A DNA stretch of 64,000 nucleotides, from NCBI RefSeq assembly GCF_000424985.1, contig NZ_AUKX01000002.1:1-64000 (forward strand), written 5' to 3'. Under the pieces are notes generated by a model. The model saw only the letters and a list, made by a program, of their open reading frames with translations, was not told the origin of the DNA and ran no database searches. The translations under genes were made by a program, and so were the position numbers. The DNA is from Arenibacter latericius DSM 15913. Its GTDB lineage: Bacteria > Bacteroidota > Bacteroidia > Flavobacteriales > Flavobacteriaceae. Shown here one piece after another: positions 19,188-27,951 of the stretch (its first letter is position 1; every line of letters starts with the position of its first letter).

Positions 19188-21086
19188 TTAATATGCTCTT
19201 TCGTTCTTGCCTTCATAAAAGTTTATAAAAGCCCTATTTACCACCCTGTTACCCCCTGGGGTAGGATAATCTCCCGTGAAATACCAGTCTCCTAAATTCT
19301 TAGGACATGCTTGGTGAAGGTTATCGATGGTTTGATAGATTATTTGGACTTCTGCTTTAATATCGGTCGGACTCAATAGCTCTCCAATTTTATCAGAAAT
19401 TTCATCATCAGTAAATGGAGCGTAAAACTCTTTTACATAGTTTATTACGTCGGTATCTTTGTTGTGTACCTGCTTAAGACATTTTTGGTAAATCTCTTCC
19501 ACAAGATGCATCGTATTTTGCTCTTCATGTAAGGTTAAAGCAGCCCTAAATGCGATGAAATCTTCTAGCTTAGCCATGTCTATCCCGTAGCAATCTGGGT
19601 AGCGGATCTGTGGAGCAGAAGACACCACTACAATTTTCTTGGGCGATAAACGGTCTAATATACCGAGTATACTCTTTTTAAGAGTTGTTCCTCTTACAAT
19701 ACTATCGTCTATAATAACTAGGTTGTCTCCCTTTTTTACAGAACCATAAGAGATGTCGTATACGTGTGCAACTAAATCATCTCTACTACTATCCTGAGTT
19801 ATAAACGTTCTTAACTTGGCGTCTTTTATGGCTACTTTTTCTATTCTTGGACGTACTTCTAAAATAGAATGTAATTCTTCTGCAGTAATTCTTCTACCAA
19901 TGGAAAGAATTTGCTCTTCTTTCTTTTTATTTAGGTAATTCTGTGCTGCAATTACCATCCCAAAGAAAGAGGTTTCGGCAGTGTTAGGGATATAGGAAAA
20001 GACGGTATTTCTTATATCTTCATCAATAGACTTTAAGATTAAAGGGAAAAGGAGTTTTCCTAGTTCTTTTCTTTCCTGATATATTTCCTTGTCGCTTCCT
20101 CTAGAAAAATAAATACGCTCAAAAGAACATGCCTTTCTTTCTGTAGGTTCTATGATTTTTTTGATTTTGACAGTGCCATTTTTTTTGATGATAATGGCAT
20201 GACCTGGATCTAGTTCTTTTACATCATCAAAGTCTACATTGAAAACGGTCTGAATGGCGGGTCTTTCAGAAGCCACTACTGCAATTTCATCGTCCATGTA
20301 ATAATAAGCAGGTCTTATTCCTGCTGGATCTCTAAGAACAAAAGAGTCTCCGTGACCTAATAATCCGGCCATTGTAAAACCTCCATCGAAGTTTTTTCCT
20401 GCCCTTTTTAAGATTTTGGCTACGTTTAATCTTTCTGCAATAAGTGGGGAAGCTTCTCTTTTGTTGTAGCCTTCCTTTTTTACCTCTTTGTATAGTTTTG
20501 CTACTGCATCATCTAAAAAGTGACCTATTTTTTCCATTACCGTAACGGTATCGGCCTTTTCTTTAGGATGTTGACCAATTTGGATGAGGTTGTCAAAAAG
20601 TTCATTAACATTGGTCATGTTAAAGTTTCCGGCAACAATTAGGTTTCGGTGCATCCAGTTGTTTTGTCTTAGAAAAGGATGTACATTTTCTATACTGTTT
20701 TTACCAAAGGTACCGTAACGCACGTGTCCTAATAAAACTTCACCTATATAGGGAATATGTCTTTTTTGTTTGGCAACATCATCGGCATATTCCGGATGTT
20801 CCTTAAAGCTTGTATTTATCCTATCGTTGATCTGGGAAAATATATCCTGAATTGGTTGCTTATCTATGGATCTAACTCGACTCATATATCTTTCGCCTAC
20901 CTCCATATCTAACTTAATACTGGCAAAACCAGCCCCGTCCTGTCCGCGGTTATGCTGTTTTTCCATCATTAGGTACATCTTGTTTACTCCGTAAAATGCA
21001 GTACCGTACTTTTCTTTGTAATACTCTAATGGCTTTAGCAACCTTATTAGGGAAACTCCACATTCGTGTTTAATGGCGTCGCTCAT
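19188..21086 (-). CDS. purF: Amidophosphoribosyltransferase, long Bacteroidota form
   Basis: This enzyme catalyses the first committed step of purine synthesis: PRPP plus glutamine to phosphoribosylamine. The catalytic Cys is at position 9 (HECGVSL) after an eight-residue propeptide. The class II glutaminase domain follows (KQHNRGQDGAGFAS, LGHVRYGTFG), and the phosphoribosyltransferase domain contains the PRPP loop VIIDDSIVRGTTLKKS. At 632 residues it is longer than the roughly 500-residue enzymes of other bacteria, with extra sequence in both domains as is usual in this phylum. It follows a PfkB kinase gene after a hairpin. Confidence 0.93.
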   Translation of the reverse strand: MSDAIKHECGVSLIRLLKPLEYYKEKYGTAFYGVNKMYLMMEKQHNRGQDGAGFASIKLDMEVGERYMSRVRSIDKQPIQDIFSQINDRINTSFKEHPEYADDVAKQKRHIPYIGEVLLGHVRYGTFGKNSIENVHPFLRQNNWMHRNLIVAGNFNMTNVNELFDNLIQIGQHPKEKADTVTVMEKIGHFLDDAVAKLYKEVKKEGYNKREASPLIAERLNVAKILKRAGKNFDGGFTMAGLLGHGDSFVLRDPAGIRPAYYYMDDEIAVVASERPAIQTVFNVDFDDVKELDPGHAIIIKKNGTVKIKKIIEPTERKACSFERIYFSRGSDKEIYQERKELGKLLFPLILKSIDEDIRNTVFSYIPNTAETSFFGMVIAAQNYLNKKKEEQILSIGRRITAEELHSILEVRPRIEKVAIKDAKLRTFITQDSSRDDLVAHVYDISYGSVKKGDNLVIIDDSIVRGTTLKKSILGILDRLSPKKIVVVSSAPQIRYPDCYGIDMAKLEDFIAFRAALTLHEEQNTMHLVEEIYQKCLKQVHNKDTDVINYVKEFYAPFTDDEISDKIGELLSPTDIKAEVQIIYQTIDNLHQACPKNLGDWYFTGDYPTPGGNRVVNRAFINFYEGKNERAY

Positions 21087-21104
21087 TTTCTTCTAGAATT
21101 AAAA

Positions 21105-21126
21105 ATGCCTTGATAGTTCAAGGCAT
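21105..21126 (-). terminator. Hairpin between the PfkB kinase gene's neighbour purF and the kinase stop
   Basis: ATGCCTTGA (21105-21113) and TCAAGGCAT (21118-21126) form a 9-bp stem with a 4-nt loop, and on the minus strand T5 follows. It lies after the kinase stop at 21131 and 19 bp before the purF ATG, so it may terminate the upstream unit or attenuate purF. Confidence 0.7.
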
Positions 21127-21130
21127 ATTA

Positions 21131-22057
21131 TTATTGTAATTCAATATCAAATTGGGTTAATTCCCTAAATTGAATCAACCTATTATTAACTTCTTTTTTG
21201 TCTAAATTTTTCATGCGTTCGGTTCCAAATTTCTCTACGCAAAATGAGGCGAGATTAGAACCGTGTATTACAGCGCGTTTAAGGTTGCCAAAACTAGCAT
21301 TCTTAGACTGTGTTAAATAGCCAGAAAATCCACCAGCAAAAGTGTCTCCTGCTCCAGTAGGGTCAAACACTTCCTTCAACGGAAGGGCAGGAGCAAAGAA
21401 TACTTTGGATTCGTGGAATAGTAAGGCCCCGTGTTCCCCTTTCTTAATTACGATGAATTTGGGTCCCATTTGCTGGATTTTCTCAGCCGCTTTTACCAAA
21501 GAATATTCATTGGTAAGTTGTCTGGCCTCCTCATCGTTTATGGTAATTACATCTATATGCTTAATTACTTCCATTAGTTCGTCTAATGCATTGTCCATCC
21601 AAAAATTCATGGTATCCAATACTATTAGCTTTGGTCGTTCTTGCATTTGATTAATTACACTCAACTGAGTGCTGGGATGTAAATTTCCCAACATTACTAC
21701 ATCAGCATCCTTAAAGTTATCAGGAACTTTGGGTTCAAAATCTGCTAGAACATTTAATTCTGTGGATAAGGTGTCTCTAGAATTTAAATCGTTGTGATAT
21801 TTACCGCTCCAAAAGAAGGTTTTGCCTCCTTTTACCACTTGTAATCCGGTGATATCAATATTCTTACTGGTTAATAAATCTAGATATTCTTGTGGAAAAT
21901 CTTCACCTACTACTGAAACTATGGCCGATTCTAAATCAAATTGAGAAGCGGCTAAGCCTATAAAGGTTGCTGCTCCACCAAGAATTTTGTCAGTTTTCCC
22001 AAAAGGGGTTTCAATAGCATCAAAGGCAACGGTGCCTACAATTAATAGTTTACCCAT
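21131..22057 (-). CDS. PfkB/ribokinase-family sugar or nucleoside kinase
   Basis: This is an ATP-dependent kinase of 308 residues. The C-terminal PfkB signature FDPTGAGDTFAGGFSGYL contains the catalytic Asp and anion hole, and an N-terminal GGAATFIGLAAS block marks the substrate lid side. PfkB members phosphorylate sugars or nucleosides. The position next to purF and purN hints at ribose or nucleoside salvage, but nothing in the sequence fixes the substrate. Its stop is 44 bp before purF on the same strand. Confidence 0.85.
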   Translation of the reverse strand: MGKLLIVGTVAFDAIETPFGKTDKILGGAATFIGLAASQFDLESAIVSVVGEDFPQEYLDLLTSKNIDITGLQVVKGGKTFFWSGKYHNDLNSRDTLSTELNVLADFEPKVPDNFKDADVVMLGNLHPSTQLSVINQMQERPKLIVLDTMNFWMDNALDELMEVIKHIDVITINDEEARQLTNEYSLVKAAEKIQQMGPKFIVIKKGEHGALLFHESKVFFAPALPLKEVFDPTGAGDTFAGGFSGYLTQSKNASFGNLKRAVIHGSNLASFCVEKFGTERMKNLDKKEVNNRLIQFRELTQFDIELQ

Positions 22058-22146
22058 TAAGTTTTAAAATTTGTGCAAAGATATGATTTTGAACTGCCAA
22101 TCCCATACCTATAGAATTCAAATTTTATAAAAAAAACACTGTTATT

Positions 22147-22782
22147 TTATTTCCGACCAAAATCTGCAGGTATTTCCCCCCAGGCCTTGGTTTCCCATTT
22201 TACGATGACTGTGTTGTAAGAATTGGTTTTTAACCAGTTTTCTGCCCGTCTAACAAGGTCGAATACTTCTTTGTTTTTTGTAGATTCTTCTAGTTTTGAA
22301 TTGCACTTTTTTTTGCGAACCCAACTCATTGCTGTTTTGGAGTCTGTGTAGATAATCCTATTGCTGTTGTGTTGTTTTAAAAAAGCCAATCCGTGTACTA
22401 GGGCTAAGAATTCGCCAATATTGTTGGTTCCTTGTTTAAAGGGGCCTTGTTTAAAGAGTTCTTTTTTGGTCTTGGTGTCTACCCCGCGGTATTCCATAAT
22501 TCCAGGGTTGCCACTAGATGCGGCATCTACGGATATAGAATTGTAATTGGGGCTTCCTATCTTAAGAAATTGTTCTTTAGAAAGAGATGAGGTAGTGGCT
22601 TGTTTGCCTTTGTGGTCTTCATAATTTCCATCAAAGGCTTTTTTGGCTGTCTCAAAAGTAGGGAACGATTTATATTGTGCTCCTTTGTAATTGGTGATAG
22701 CGGCCTTGCATTCTTTCCAACTTTGGTAGATTCCTGGCTTATGGCCTTTCCAAACGGTATAGAACTTATTGTTTTTGGCCAT
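22147..22782 (-). CDS. rnhA: Ribonuclease H with N-terminal viroplasmin-type domain
   Basis: This enzyme degrades the RNA strand of RNA-DNA hybrids. Residues 1-50 form a caulimovirus viroplasmin-like hybrid-binding domain (FYTVWKGHKPGIYQSW). The RNase H domain follows with its acidic residues in SVDAASSGNPG, NNIGEFLALVHGL, YTDSKTAMSW and EIPADFGRK. Length (211) fits this subgroup. The start ATG overlaps the purN stop by one base (TAATG), so translation is probably coupled to purN. Confidence 0.92.
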   Translation of the reverse strand: MAKNNKFYTVWKGHKPGIYQSWKECKAAITNYKGAQYKSFPTFETAKKAFDGNYEDHKGKQATTSSLSKEQFLKIGSPNYNSISVDAASSGNPGIMEYRGVDTKTKKELFKQGPFKQGTNNIGEFLALVHGLAFLKQHNSNRIIYTDSKTAMSWVRKKKCNSKLEESTKNKEVFDLVRRAENWLKTNSYNTVIVKWETKAWGEIPADFGRK

Positions 22783-23351
22783 TATTGCTCCATTACAATT
22801 TTGTGAATCACCTTTGGGAAATGTTTGTACTCCAATTGATGTACTTTATTTGCTATGGTTTCCGGGGTGTCCGTTGCCTCTAGAGTTACTTTTTCCTGTG
22901 CAATTATGGCGCCTTCATCATAATTTTCATTTACATAATGAATGGTAATGCCGGTTTCGGTTTCATTATTGTCTTTTACCGATTTGTGAACATGCATGCC
23001 ATACATTCCCTTGCCACCGTATTTCGGGAGCAAAGCAGGATGGATATTTACAATTTTGTTGGGAAAGTTTTGAATGAGGTTTTCTGGAATCTTCCATAAA
23101 AAACCTGCTAGTACAATTAGATCTGGATTAAAAGATTTAAGGATCTCTAATACACAGTCCGATTGGTAAAAGGAAGTTCTGTTAAAATATAGTGCACTAA
23201 CTTTTAGTCTATTGCAACGATCAAATACCTTTGCTTCCTTGTTGTTGGAAAGTACGCATTTAACATTAACCTCATTGCTATCTTGAAAATAATTGATTAT
23301 ATTTTCAACATTGGAGCCAGAACCGGAAGCGAATAGTACAATTCTTTTCAT
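22782..23351 (-). CDS. purN: Phosphoribosylglycinamide formyltransferase
   Basis: This enzyme transfers a formyl group from 10-formyltetrahydrofolate to GAR, the third step of purine synthesis. The 189-residue protein has the phosphate loop FASGSGSNVENII near 7-19, the catalytic segment NIHPALLPKYGGKGMYG with Asn-His, and TGITIHYVNENYDEGAII containing the catalytic Asp. It lies on the minus strand, divergent from acpP, and its stop overlaps the rnhA start. Together with purF it gives this stretch a purine theme. Confidence 0.94.
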   Translation of the reverse strand: MKRIVLFASGSGSNVENIINYFQDSNEVNVKCVLSNNKEAKVFDRCNRLKVSALYFNRTSFYQSDCVLEILKSFNPDLIVLAGFLWKIPENLIQNFPNKIVNIHPALLPKYGGKGMYGMHVHKSVKDNNETETGITIHYVNENYDEGAIIAQEKVTLEATDTPETIANKVHQLEYKHFPKVIHKIVMEQ

Positions 23352-23470
23352 GTGATGATTTGGGGTTGTAATAGGAAAATAATTTTAGGCTAAAATAGCA
23401 CTCTTGTGTTTAAATTTATTAATTTGGGTCACATTTTAACCACAAATGGTGTTATTAATCTAAAGTTTTT

Positions 23471-23478
23471 TATTTTTG
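23471..23478 (+). promoter_or_regulatory. Putative -7 box of acpP
   Basis: TATTTTTG matches TAnnTTTG fully and lies 34 bp before the acpP ATG. No clear -33 TTTG stands at the normal distance, which is tolerated in many Bacteroidetes promoters. Confidence 0.5.
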
Positions 23479-23512
23479 CCAATCAATTTAAATTTTTAAA
23501 AACGATATTATT

Positions 23513-23746
23513 ATGTCAGACATTGCATCAAGAGTAAAAGCTATCATCGTAGATAAGTTAGGTGTTGACGAGAACGAAGTGGTAACCGAAGCTAGCTTTA
23601 CCAACGACTTAGGCGCGGATTCATTGGATACTGTTGAGTTGATAATGGAATTCGAAAAGGAATTTGACATTCAGATTCCAGACGATCAAGCGGAAAACAT
23701 TGCTACAGTTGGTCAAGCTATAAGTTATATAGAAGAAGCCAAGTAA
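23513..23746 (+). CDS. acpP: Acyl carrier protein
   Basis: This small acidic protein of 77 residues carries growing fatty acyl chains on a phosphopantetheine arm. The attachment serine is Ser37 in [16 protein letters not shown], and a four-helix layout with VDENEVV before it is standard. It is divergent from purN and followed by fabF, the usual pairing in bacteria. Confidence 0.96.
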   Translation: MSDIASRVKAIIVDKLGVDENEVVTEASFTNDLGADSLDTVELIMEFEKEFDIQIPDDQAENIATVGQAISYIEEAK

Positions 23747-23772
23747 TTTTATGATTTCTTGAACAAGTTTCA

Positions 23773-23818
23773 AAATTATCCATGTGGTAACGACGCTGCA
23801 TGGATAATTTTTTTTAAT
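23773..23818 (+). terminator. Intrinsic terminator between acpP and fabF
   Basis: A perfect 12-bp stem, AAATTATCCATG (23773-23784) with CATGGATAATTT (23799-23810), encloses a 14-nt loop and runs into a T-tract. It stands 27 nt after acpP. It would make acpP transcripts more abundant than acpP-fabF readthrough. Confidence 0.8.
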
Positions 23819-23858
23819 TTACGCACTACTTATTTAGGTTAAACAAAAATTTGTTTCA

Positions 23859-25109
23859 ATGCAATTAAAGCGAGTTGTGGTTACTGGTCTAGGTGCTTTA
23901 ACGCCCATAGGCAATAATATAGAAGAGTATTGGGAAGGTCTTAAGAGCGGCAAAAGCGGCTCTGCACCTGTTACCTATTACGATACGGAGAAATTTAAAG
24001 TAAAATTCGCCTGTGAGTTAAAGGGGTATAATACTGAAGATTACTTTGATAGAAAAGAAGGACGTAAACTAGATAGGTTTGCTCAATATGCTCTTATCGC
24101 CTCTGATGAGGCCATAAAAGATTCTGGTCTTGATCTAGATAAAATAGATAAATTTAGAACTGGAGTTATCTGGGGAGCAGGAATCGGCGGCTTGGAAACT
24201 TTTCAAAATGAAGTTTTAAATTTTGCTGAAGGTGATGGAACCCCAAGGTTCAACCCTTTCTTTATTCCAAAAATGATTGCAGATATAGCTCCTGGGAACA
24301 TTTCCATAAAGCATGGATTTATGGGACCTAACTATACTACGGTTTCTGCCTGTGCTTCTGCTGCTAATGCAATTATAGATGCATTAAACACTATCCGTTT
24401 AGGGTATTGTGATGTGGTAGTAACTGGAGGTAGTGAAGCTGCTGTGACCATCGCAGGAATGGGTGGTTTTGGAGCAATGCATGCACTTTCTACAAGAAAT
24501 GACGAACCTGAAACGGCTTCTAGACCATTTGATGCTACAAGGGATGGGTTTGTTTTAGGAGAAGGAGCTGGTGCTTTAATATTAGAAGAATACGAGCACG
24601 CCAAAGCAAGGGGTGCAAAGATATACGCCGAAGTTGCTGGTGGTGGATTGTCTAGTGATGCTTATCACATGACTGCTCCACATCCCGAGGGAACCGGAGT
24701 GGTACGTGTTATGGAGAACTGCTTAAAAGATGCTGGGATGAAGCCAGAAGATGTAGATGCCATTAATACACATGGTACCTCTACTCCTTTAGGTGATGTA
24801 GCGGAATTAAAAGCAATCTCAAAGGTTTTTGGAGAGCATGCTCCAAATATCAATATCAACTCTACAAAATCTATGACGGGGCATTTATTGGGTGCCGCTG
24901 GTGCAGTGGAAGCTATTGCCTCTATATTGGCTATGGAACACGGCTTGGTGCCACCAACAATAAATCATACCACGGTAGATGAGAATATAGATCCGAAACT
25001 AAACCTGACGCTTAACAAAGCACAGGAACGAGAAGTGAATGTTGCATTGAGCAATACTTTTGGTTTTGGAGGACATAATGCATGTATTATTTTCAAAAAA
25101 ATTAGTTAA
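23859..25109 (+). CDS. fabF: Beta-ketoacyl-ACP synthase II
   Basis: This enzyme condenses malonyl-ACP with acyl-ACP to lengthen fatty acids. It has 416 residues with the Cys-His-His triad: Cys165 in TVSACASAAN, His305 in NTHGTSTPLGD and His342 in MTGHLLGAAGA. The closing NTFGFGGHNACI block is also typical. It follows acpP by 112 bp, with a terminator between, and precedes rnc by 11 bp. Confidence 0.96.
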   Translation: MQLKRVVVTGLGALTPIGNNIEEYWEGLKSGKSGSAPVTYYDTEKFKVKFACELKGYNTEDYFDRKEGRKLDRFAQYALIASDEAIKDSGLDLDKIDKFRTGVIWGAGIGGLETFQNEVLNFAEGDGTPRFNPFFIPKMIADIAPGNISIKHGFMGPNYTTVSACASAANAIIDALNTIRLGYCDVVVTGGSEAAVTIAGMGGFGAMHALSTRNDEPETASRPFDATRDGFVLGEGAGALILEEYEHAKARGAKIYAEVAGGGLSSDAYHMTAPHPEGTGVVRVMENCLKDAGMKPEDVDAINTHGTSTPLGDVAELKAISKVFGEHAPNININSTKSMTGHLLGAAGAVEAIASILAMEHGLVPPTINHTTVDENIDPKLNLTLNKAQEREVNVALSNTFGFGGHNACIIFKKIS

Positions 25110-25120
25110 GTCATCAGGTT

Positions 25121-25858
25121 ATGAACTTTCCTACCAATTTATTTTATTCCCATTCCAAACAGGATGGGGATTTTTTTTTGGGAATGAGGAAAATATTGGG
25201 TTTTAAGCCCAAAAAAATAGAGATTTTTAAAAAAGCCTTTGTTCATCGCTCTGTCAATAAGAAAGATAAAGACGGAAACCCCATTAATTACGAACGCCTA
25301 GAATTTTTAGGTGACGCCATGTTGGGGACTATAATATCTAAGCATCTGTATTTAAAAGTTCCCGATGGTGATGAGGGTTACCTAACTAAAATGAGGTCTA
25401 AAATTGTGAGTAGAGAACACCTCAATGAGTTGGGGAAAGACCTGCGACTTATAGATTTTGTGGAAAGTAAAATCCCTAAATCTCGTTTTGGAGACAATAT
25501 TCACGGTAATGTTTTTGAAGCCTTGGTAGGAGCTATTTACCTAGATAGAGGTTATAAATATTGTGAAAAGTTTATATCTGAAATGGTTATAGCGCCTTAT
25601 GTTGATATAGAGCAGTTAGAAGGGAAGGTAATTAGCTACAAAAGTTTGGTGATCGAGTGGTGCCAAAAGCAAAAAAAATCTTTTAACTTTGATGTTTATG
25701 AGGATACAGGCAATGATGCTGTAAAGCATTTTGCTGTAAAATTAACCATAGATGATAAAGTGGTGGCTAAGGCTAGGGCTACTTCCAAGAAGAAAGCTGA
25801 GGAGAGAGCGGCGAAAAGAGCATACTTTGCATTGCAGGATAAAATAAAGAAATCTTAA
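25121..25858 (+). CDS. rnc: Ribonuclease III
   Basis: This endonuclease cuts double-stranded RNA in rRNA and mRNA maturation. The 245-residue protein has the signature YERLEFLGDAMLGT (about 57-70, with Glu58, Glu61 and Asp65) and a second acidic site in VFEALVGAIYLDRGY. A double-stranded-RNA-binding domain fills the C-terminus, ending with ATSKKKAEERAAKRAY. The gene lies 11 bp downstream of fabF, an arrangement often seen in this phylum. Confidence 0.95.
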   Translation: MNFPTNLFYSHSKQDGDFFLGMRKILGFKPKKIEIFKKAFVHRSVNKKDKDGNPINYERLEFLGDAMLGTIISKHLYLKVPDGDEGYLTKMRSKIVSREHLNELGKDLRLIDFVESKIPKSRFGDNIHGNVFEALVGAIYLDRGYKYCEKFISEMVIAPYVDIEQLEGKVISYKSLVIEWCQKQKKSFNFDVYEDTGNDAVKHFAVKLTIDDKVVAKARATSKKKAEERAAKRAYFALQDKIKKS

Positions 25859-25970
25859 CGGAAAATATAGTGAACTCCAACGTTTTCGTAGTGCTAAGGT
25901 GGTTTTATAGGACCCGTAGACTAGGCTTGTTTCTATATTAACCCTATATTTACGACTTATCACGGAAAGT

Positions 25971-26435
25971 ATGGCGGCGATATACAAAATTTCGGAAGAT
26001 AGCTATGATGAGCAATTTACCTTAATCGCTTTACACTCTAGTAGAGAGGATCATTCACTTGTATACGCGCTAAATTCTTGTTTGAAAATAAAATTAAAAA
26101 GAGCGGTAAAGGATTTAGAAATATCTCCCAATGGAGCGTTTCCTTTTTTTGATTGGAGGGACCAGATTAACGATCGTTATTATACCCTTATTAGTAATAA
26201 TAGCGTAGTAACAGAGGAATTAAACGTAGGAAACCTGTTCCAAGACCTTCCCTCATTTACTGCTTATAGTCTAATTCCTGAATATAAGGATGTGGATTAT
26301 TTTTTAAAGGTAGAACATGATGAATGGGACGTGGAAAAGGAGATTCTTAAATCCATACTTACTATACCAAAGGTAATTACTGCTTATAGTGTGGATGCAA
26401 ACAAACTTAAATCAAGAAATAATTTAATATATTAA
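25971..26435 (+). CDS. IPExxxVDY family protein
   Basis: This is a 154-residue Bacteroidota-specific protein of unknown function. It carries the defining motif LIPEYKDVDYFLKVE at about 103-117. It has no signal peptide or membrane segment. It sits 4 bp before pyk, an association that is widespread in the group, and is probably cotranscribed with it. The role is not known. Confidence 0.88.
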   Translation: MAAIYKISEDSYDEQFTLIALHSSREDHSLVYALNSCLKIKLKRAVKDLEISPNGAFPFFDWRDQINDRYYTLISNNSVVTEELNVGNLFQDLPSFTAYSLIPEYKDVDYFLKVEHDEWDVEKEILKSILTIPKVITAYSVDANKLKSRNNLIY

Positions 26436-26439
26436 TATA

Positions 26440-27888
26440 ATGCCAGCATTAAAAAAGACAAAAATAGTAGCCACCTTAGGGCCAGCTACTAGTAAGAAGA
26501 GTGTTCTAAGGGACATGATAGGAGCAGGAGTAGATGTCTTTAGGATAAATTTTTCACATGCCAACTACGATGATGTTAAGGAGCGTATAGCAATGATTCG
26601 CGAATTAAATGAAGAGTTGGGGGTCAATACTTCAATACTTGCAGATTTGCAAGGTCCAAAACTAAGGGTAGGAGTAATGGCAAAGGAAGTAATCGTTTCT
26701 CCAGGAGACGAAATTACTTTTGTTACGGGAGAACCTTTTGAAGGTGATTCTGAAAGAGTGTATATGAACTATGCTCAATTCCCAAAAGACGTTAACGAAG
26801 GTGAGCGTATTCTTTTGGATGATGGAAAGTTAATGTTCGAAGTAGTTTCTACTAATAAAAAAGATGAGGTAAAAGCTAAGGTAATTCAAGGTGGACCTCT
26901 TAAATCTAAGAAAGGGGTTAACTTACCTAATACCAATATATCTTTACCGGCTCTTACAGAAAAGGATGTGAATGATGCTATTTTTGCTATTTCCCAGAAT
27001 GTTGATTGGATAGCCCTTTCTTTTGTAAGATTTAGTCAGGATTTAATTGATCTTCAGAACATTATAAAAGAACATTCAGAATATAAGATTCCTATTATCG
27101 CTAAAATAGAGAAGCCAGAGGCAGTAGAGAACATCGATAAGATTGTTGCCTATTGTGATGGATTGATGGTTGCTCGTGGAGATTTAGGAGTAGAAGTTCC
27201 TGCTCAAGAAGTACCACTTATTCAAAAACAGCTAGTATTGCGTGCTAAAAAGGCAAGAATTCCTGTAATTATTGCTACCCAGATGATGGAAACAATGATT
27301 ACTAGCCTTACTCCAACTAGAGCAGAGGTGAATGACGTGGCTAACTCTGTTATGGACGGTGCAGATGCAGTAATGCTTTCTGGTGAGACTTCAGTAGGGA
27401 ATTACCCAGTACAGGTTATAGACAGAATGGCAAGTATTCTTAAGAGTGTAGAGAATTCTGATCTTATTAAAGTTCCGCATGAGCATCCACACATCAGAAC
27501 TAATAGATATATTACTAAATCTATCTGTTTTCATGCGGCCAATATGGCAAATGAAATAAAAGCTAAAGCTATTTCTACATTAACAAATAGTGGATATACT
27601 GCTTTTCAAATTTCTGCTTGGAGACCTAAAGCACATATTTTGGTGTTTACCTCAAACAAAAGAATCCTAACACAGCTTAACCTGCTATGGGGTGTAAGGG
27701 CATTTTATTACGATAAATATGTGTCCACAGACGAGACCATAGAGGATGTAAATAAAATTGCTTATGAAAAAGGATTTTTGGAAAAAGGAGATATGTTAGT
27801 CAGTCTAGCTGCCATGCCAATTAAGGCGAAAGGAATGGTTAATACACTAAGAGTTTCTGAAATGGGAAGCGATAATCTTAAAGCATAA
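26440..27888 (+). CDS. pyk: Pyruvate kinase
   Basis: This glycolytic enzyme makes ATP and pyruvate from phosphoenolpyruvate and ADP. It has 482 residues. The N-terminal KIVATLGPATS and FRINFSHA, the active-site strand IPIIAKIEKPEAVENID with the catalytic lysine, VARGDLGVEVP and the MDGADAVMLSGETSVGNYP block are all present. A regulatory C-terminal domain follows. It starts 4 bp after the IPExxxVDY gene and ends before a strong terminator. Confidence 0.96.
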   Translation: MPALKKTKIVATLGPATSKKSVLRDMIGAGVDVFRINFSHANYDDVKERIAMIRELNEELGVNTSILADLQGPKLRVGVMAKEVIVSPGDEITFVTGEPFEGDSERVYMNYAQFPKDVNEGERILLDDGKLMFEVVSTNKKDEVKAKVIQGGPLKSKKGVNLPNTNISLPALTEKDVNDAIFAISQNVDWIALSFVRFSQDLIDLQNIIKEHSEYKIPIIAKIEKPEAVENIDKIVAYCDGLMVARGDLGVEVPAQEVPLIQKQLVLRAKKARIPVIIATQMMETMITSLTPTRAEVNDVANSVMDGADAVMLSGETSVGNYPVQVIDRMASILKSVENSDLIKVPHEHPHIRTNRYITKSICFHAANMANEIKAKAISTLTNSGYTAFQISAWRPKAHILVFTSNKRILTQLNLLWGVRAFYYDKYVSTDETIEDVNKIAYEKGFLEKGDMLVSLAAMPIKAKGMVNTLRVSEMGSDNLKA

Positions 27889-27904
27889 TTATATTAAACT
27901 TTAT

Positions 27905-27946
27905 AGTTAAACCTGTTAGATTTAAAAATCTAACAGGTTTTTTTAT
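27905..27946 (+). terminator. Rho-independent terminator of pyk
   Basis: A 15-bp perfect stem with arms at 27909-27923 and 27926-27940 (core CCTGTTAGA/TCTAACAGG) is followed by T4 beyond the stem's own T3 on the plus strand. It separates pyk from the convergent dinB. Confidence 0.88.
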
Positions 27947-27951
27947 GTCGA

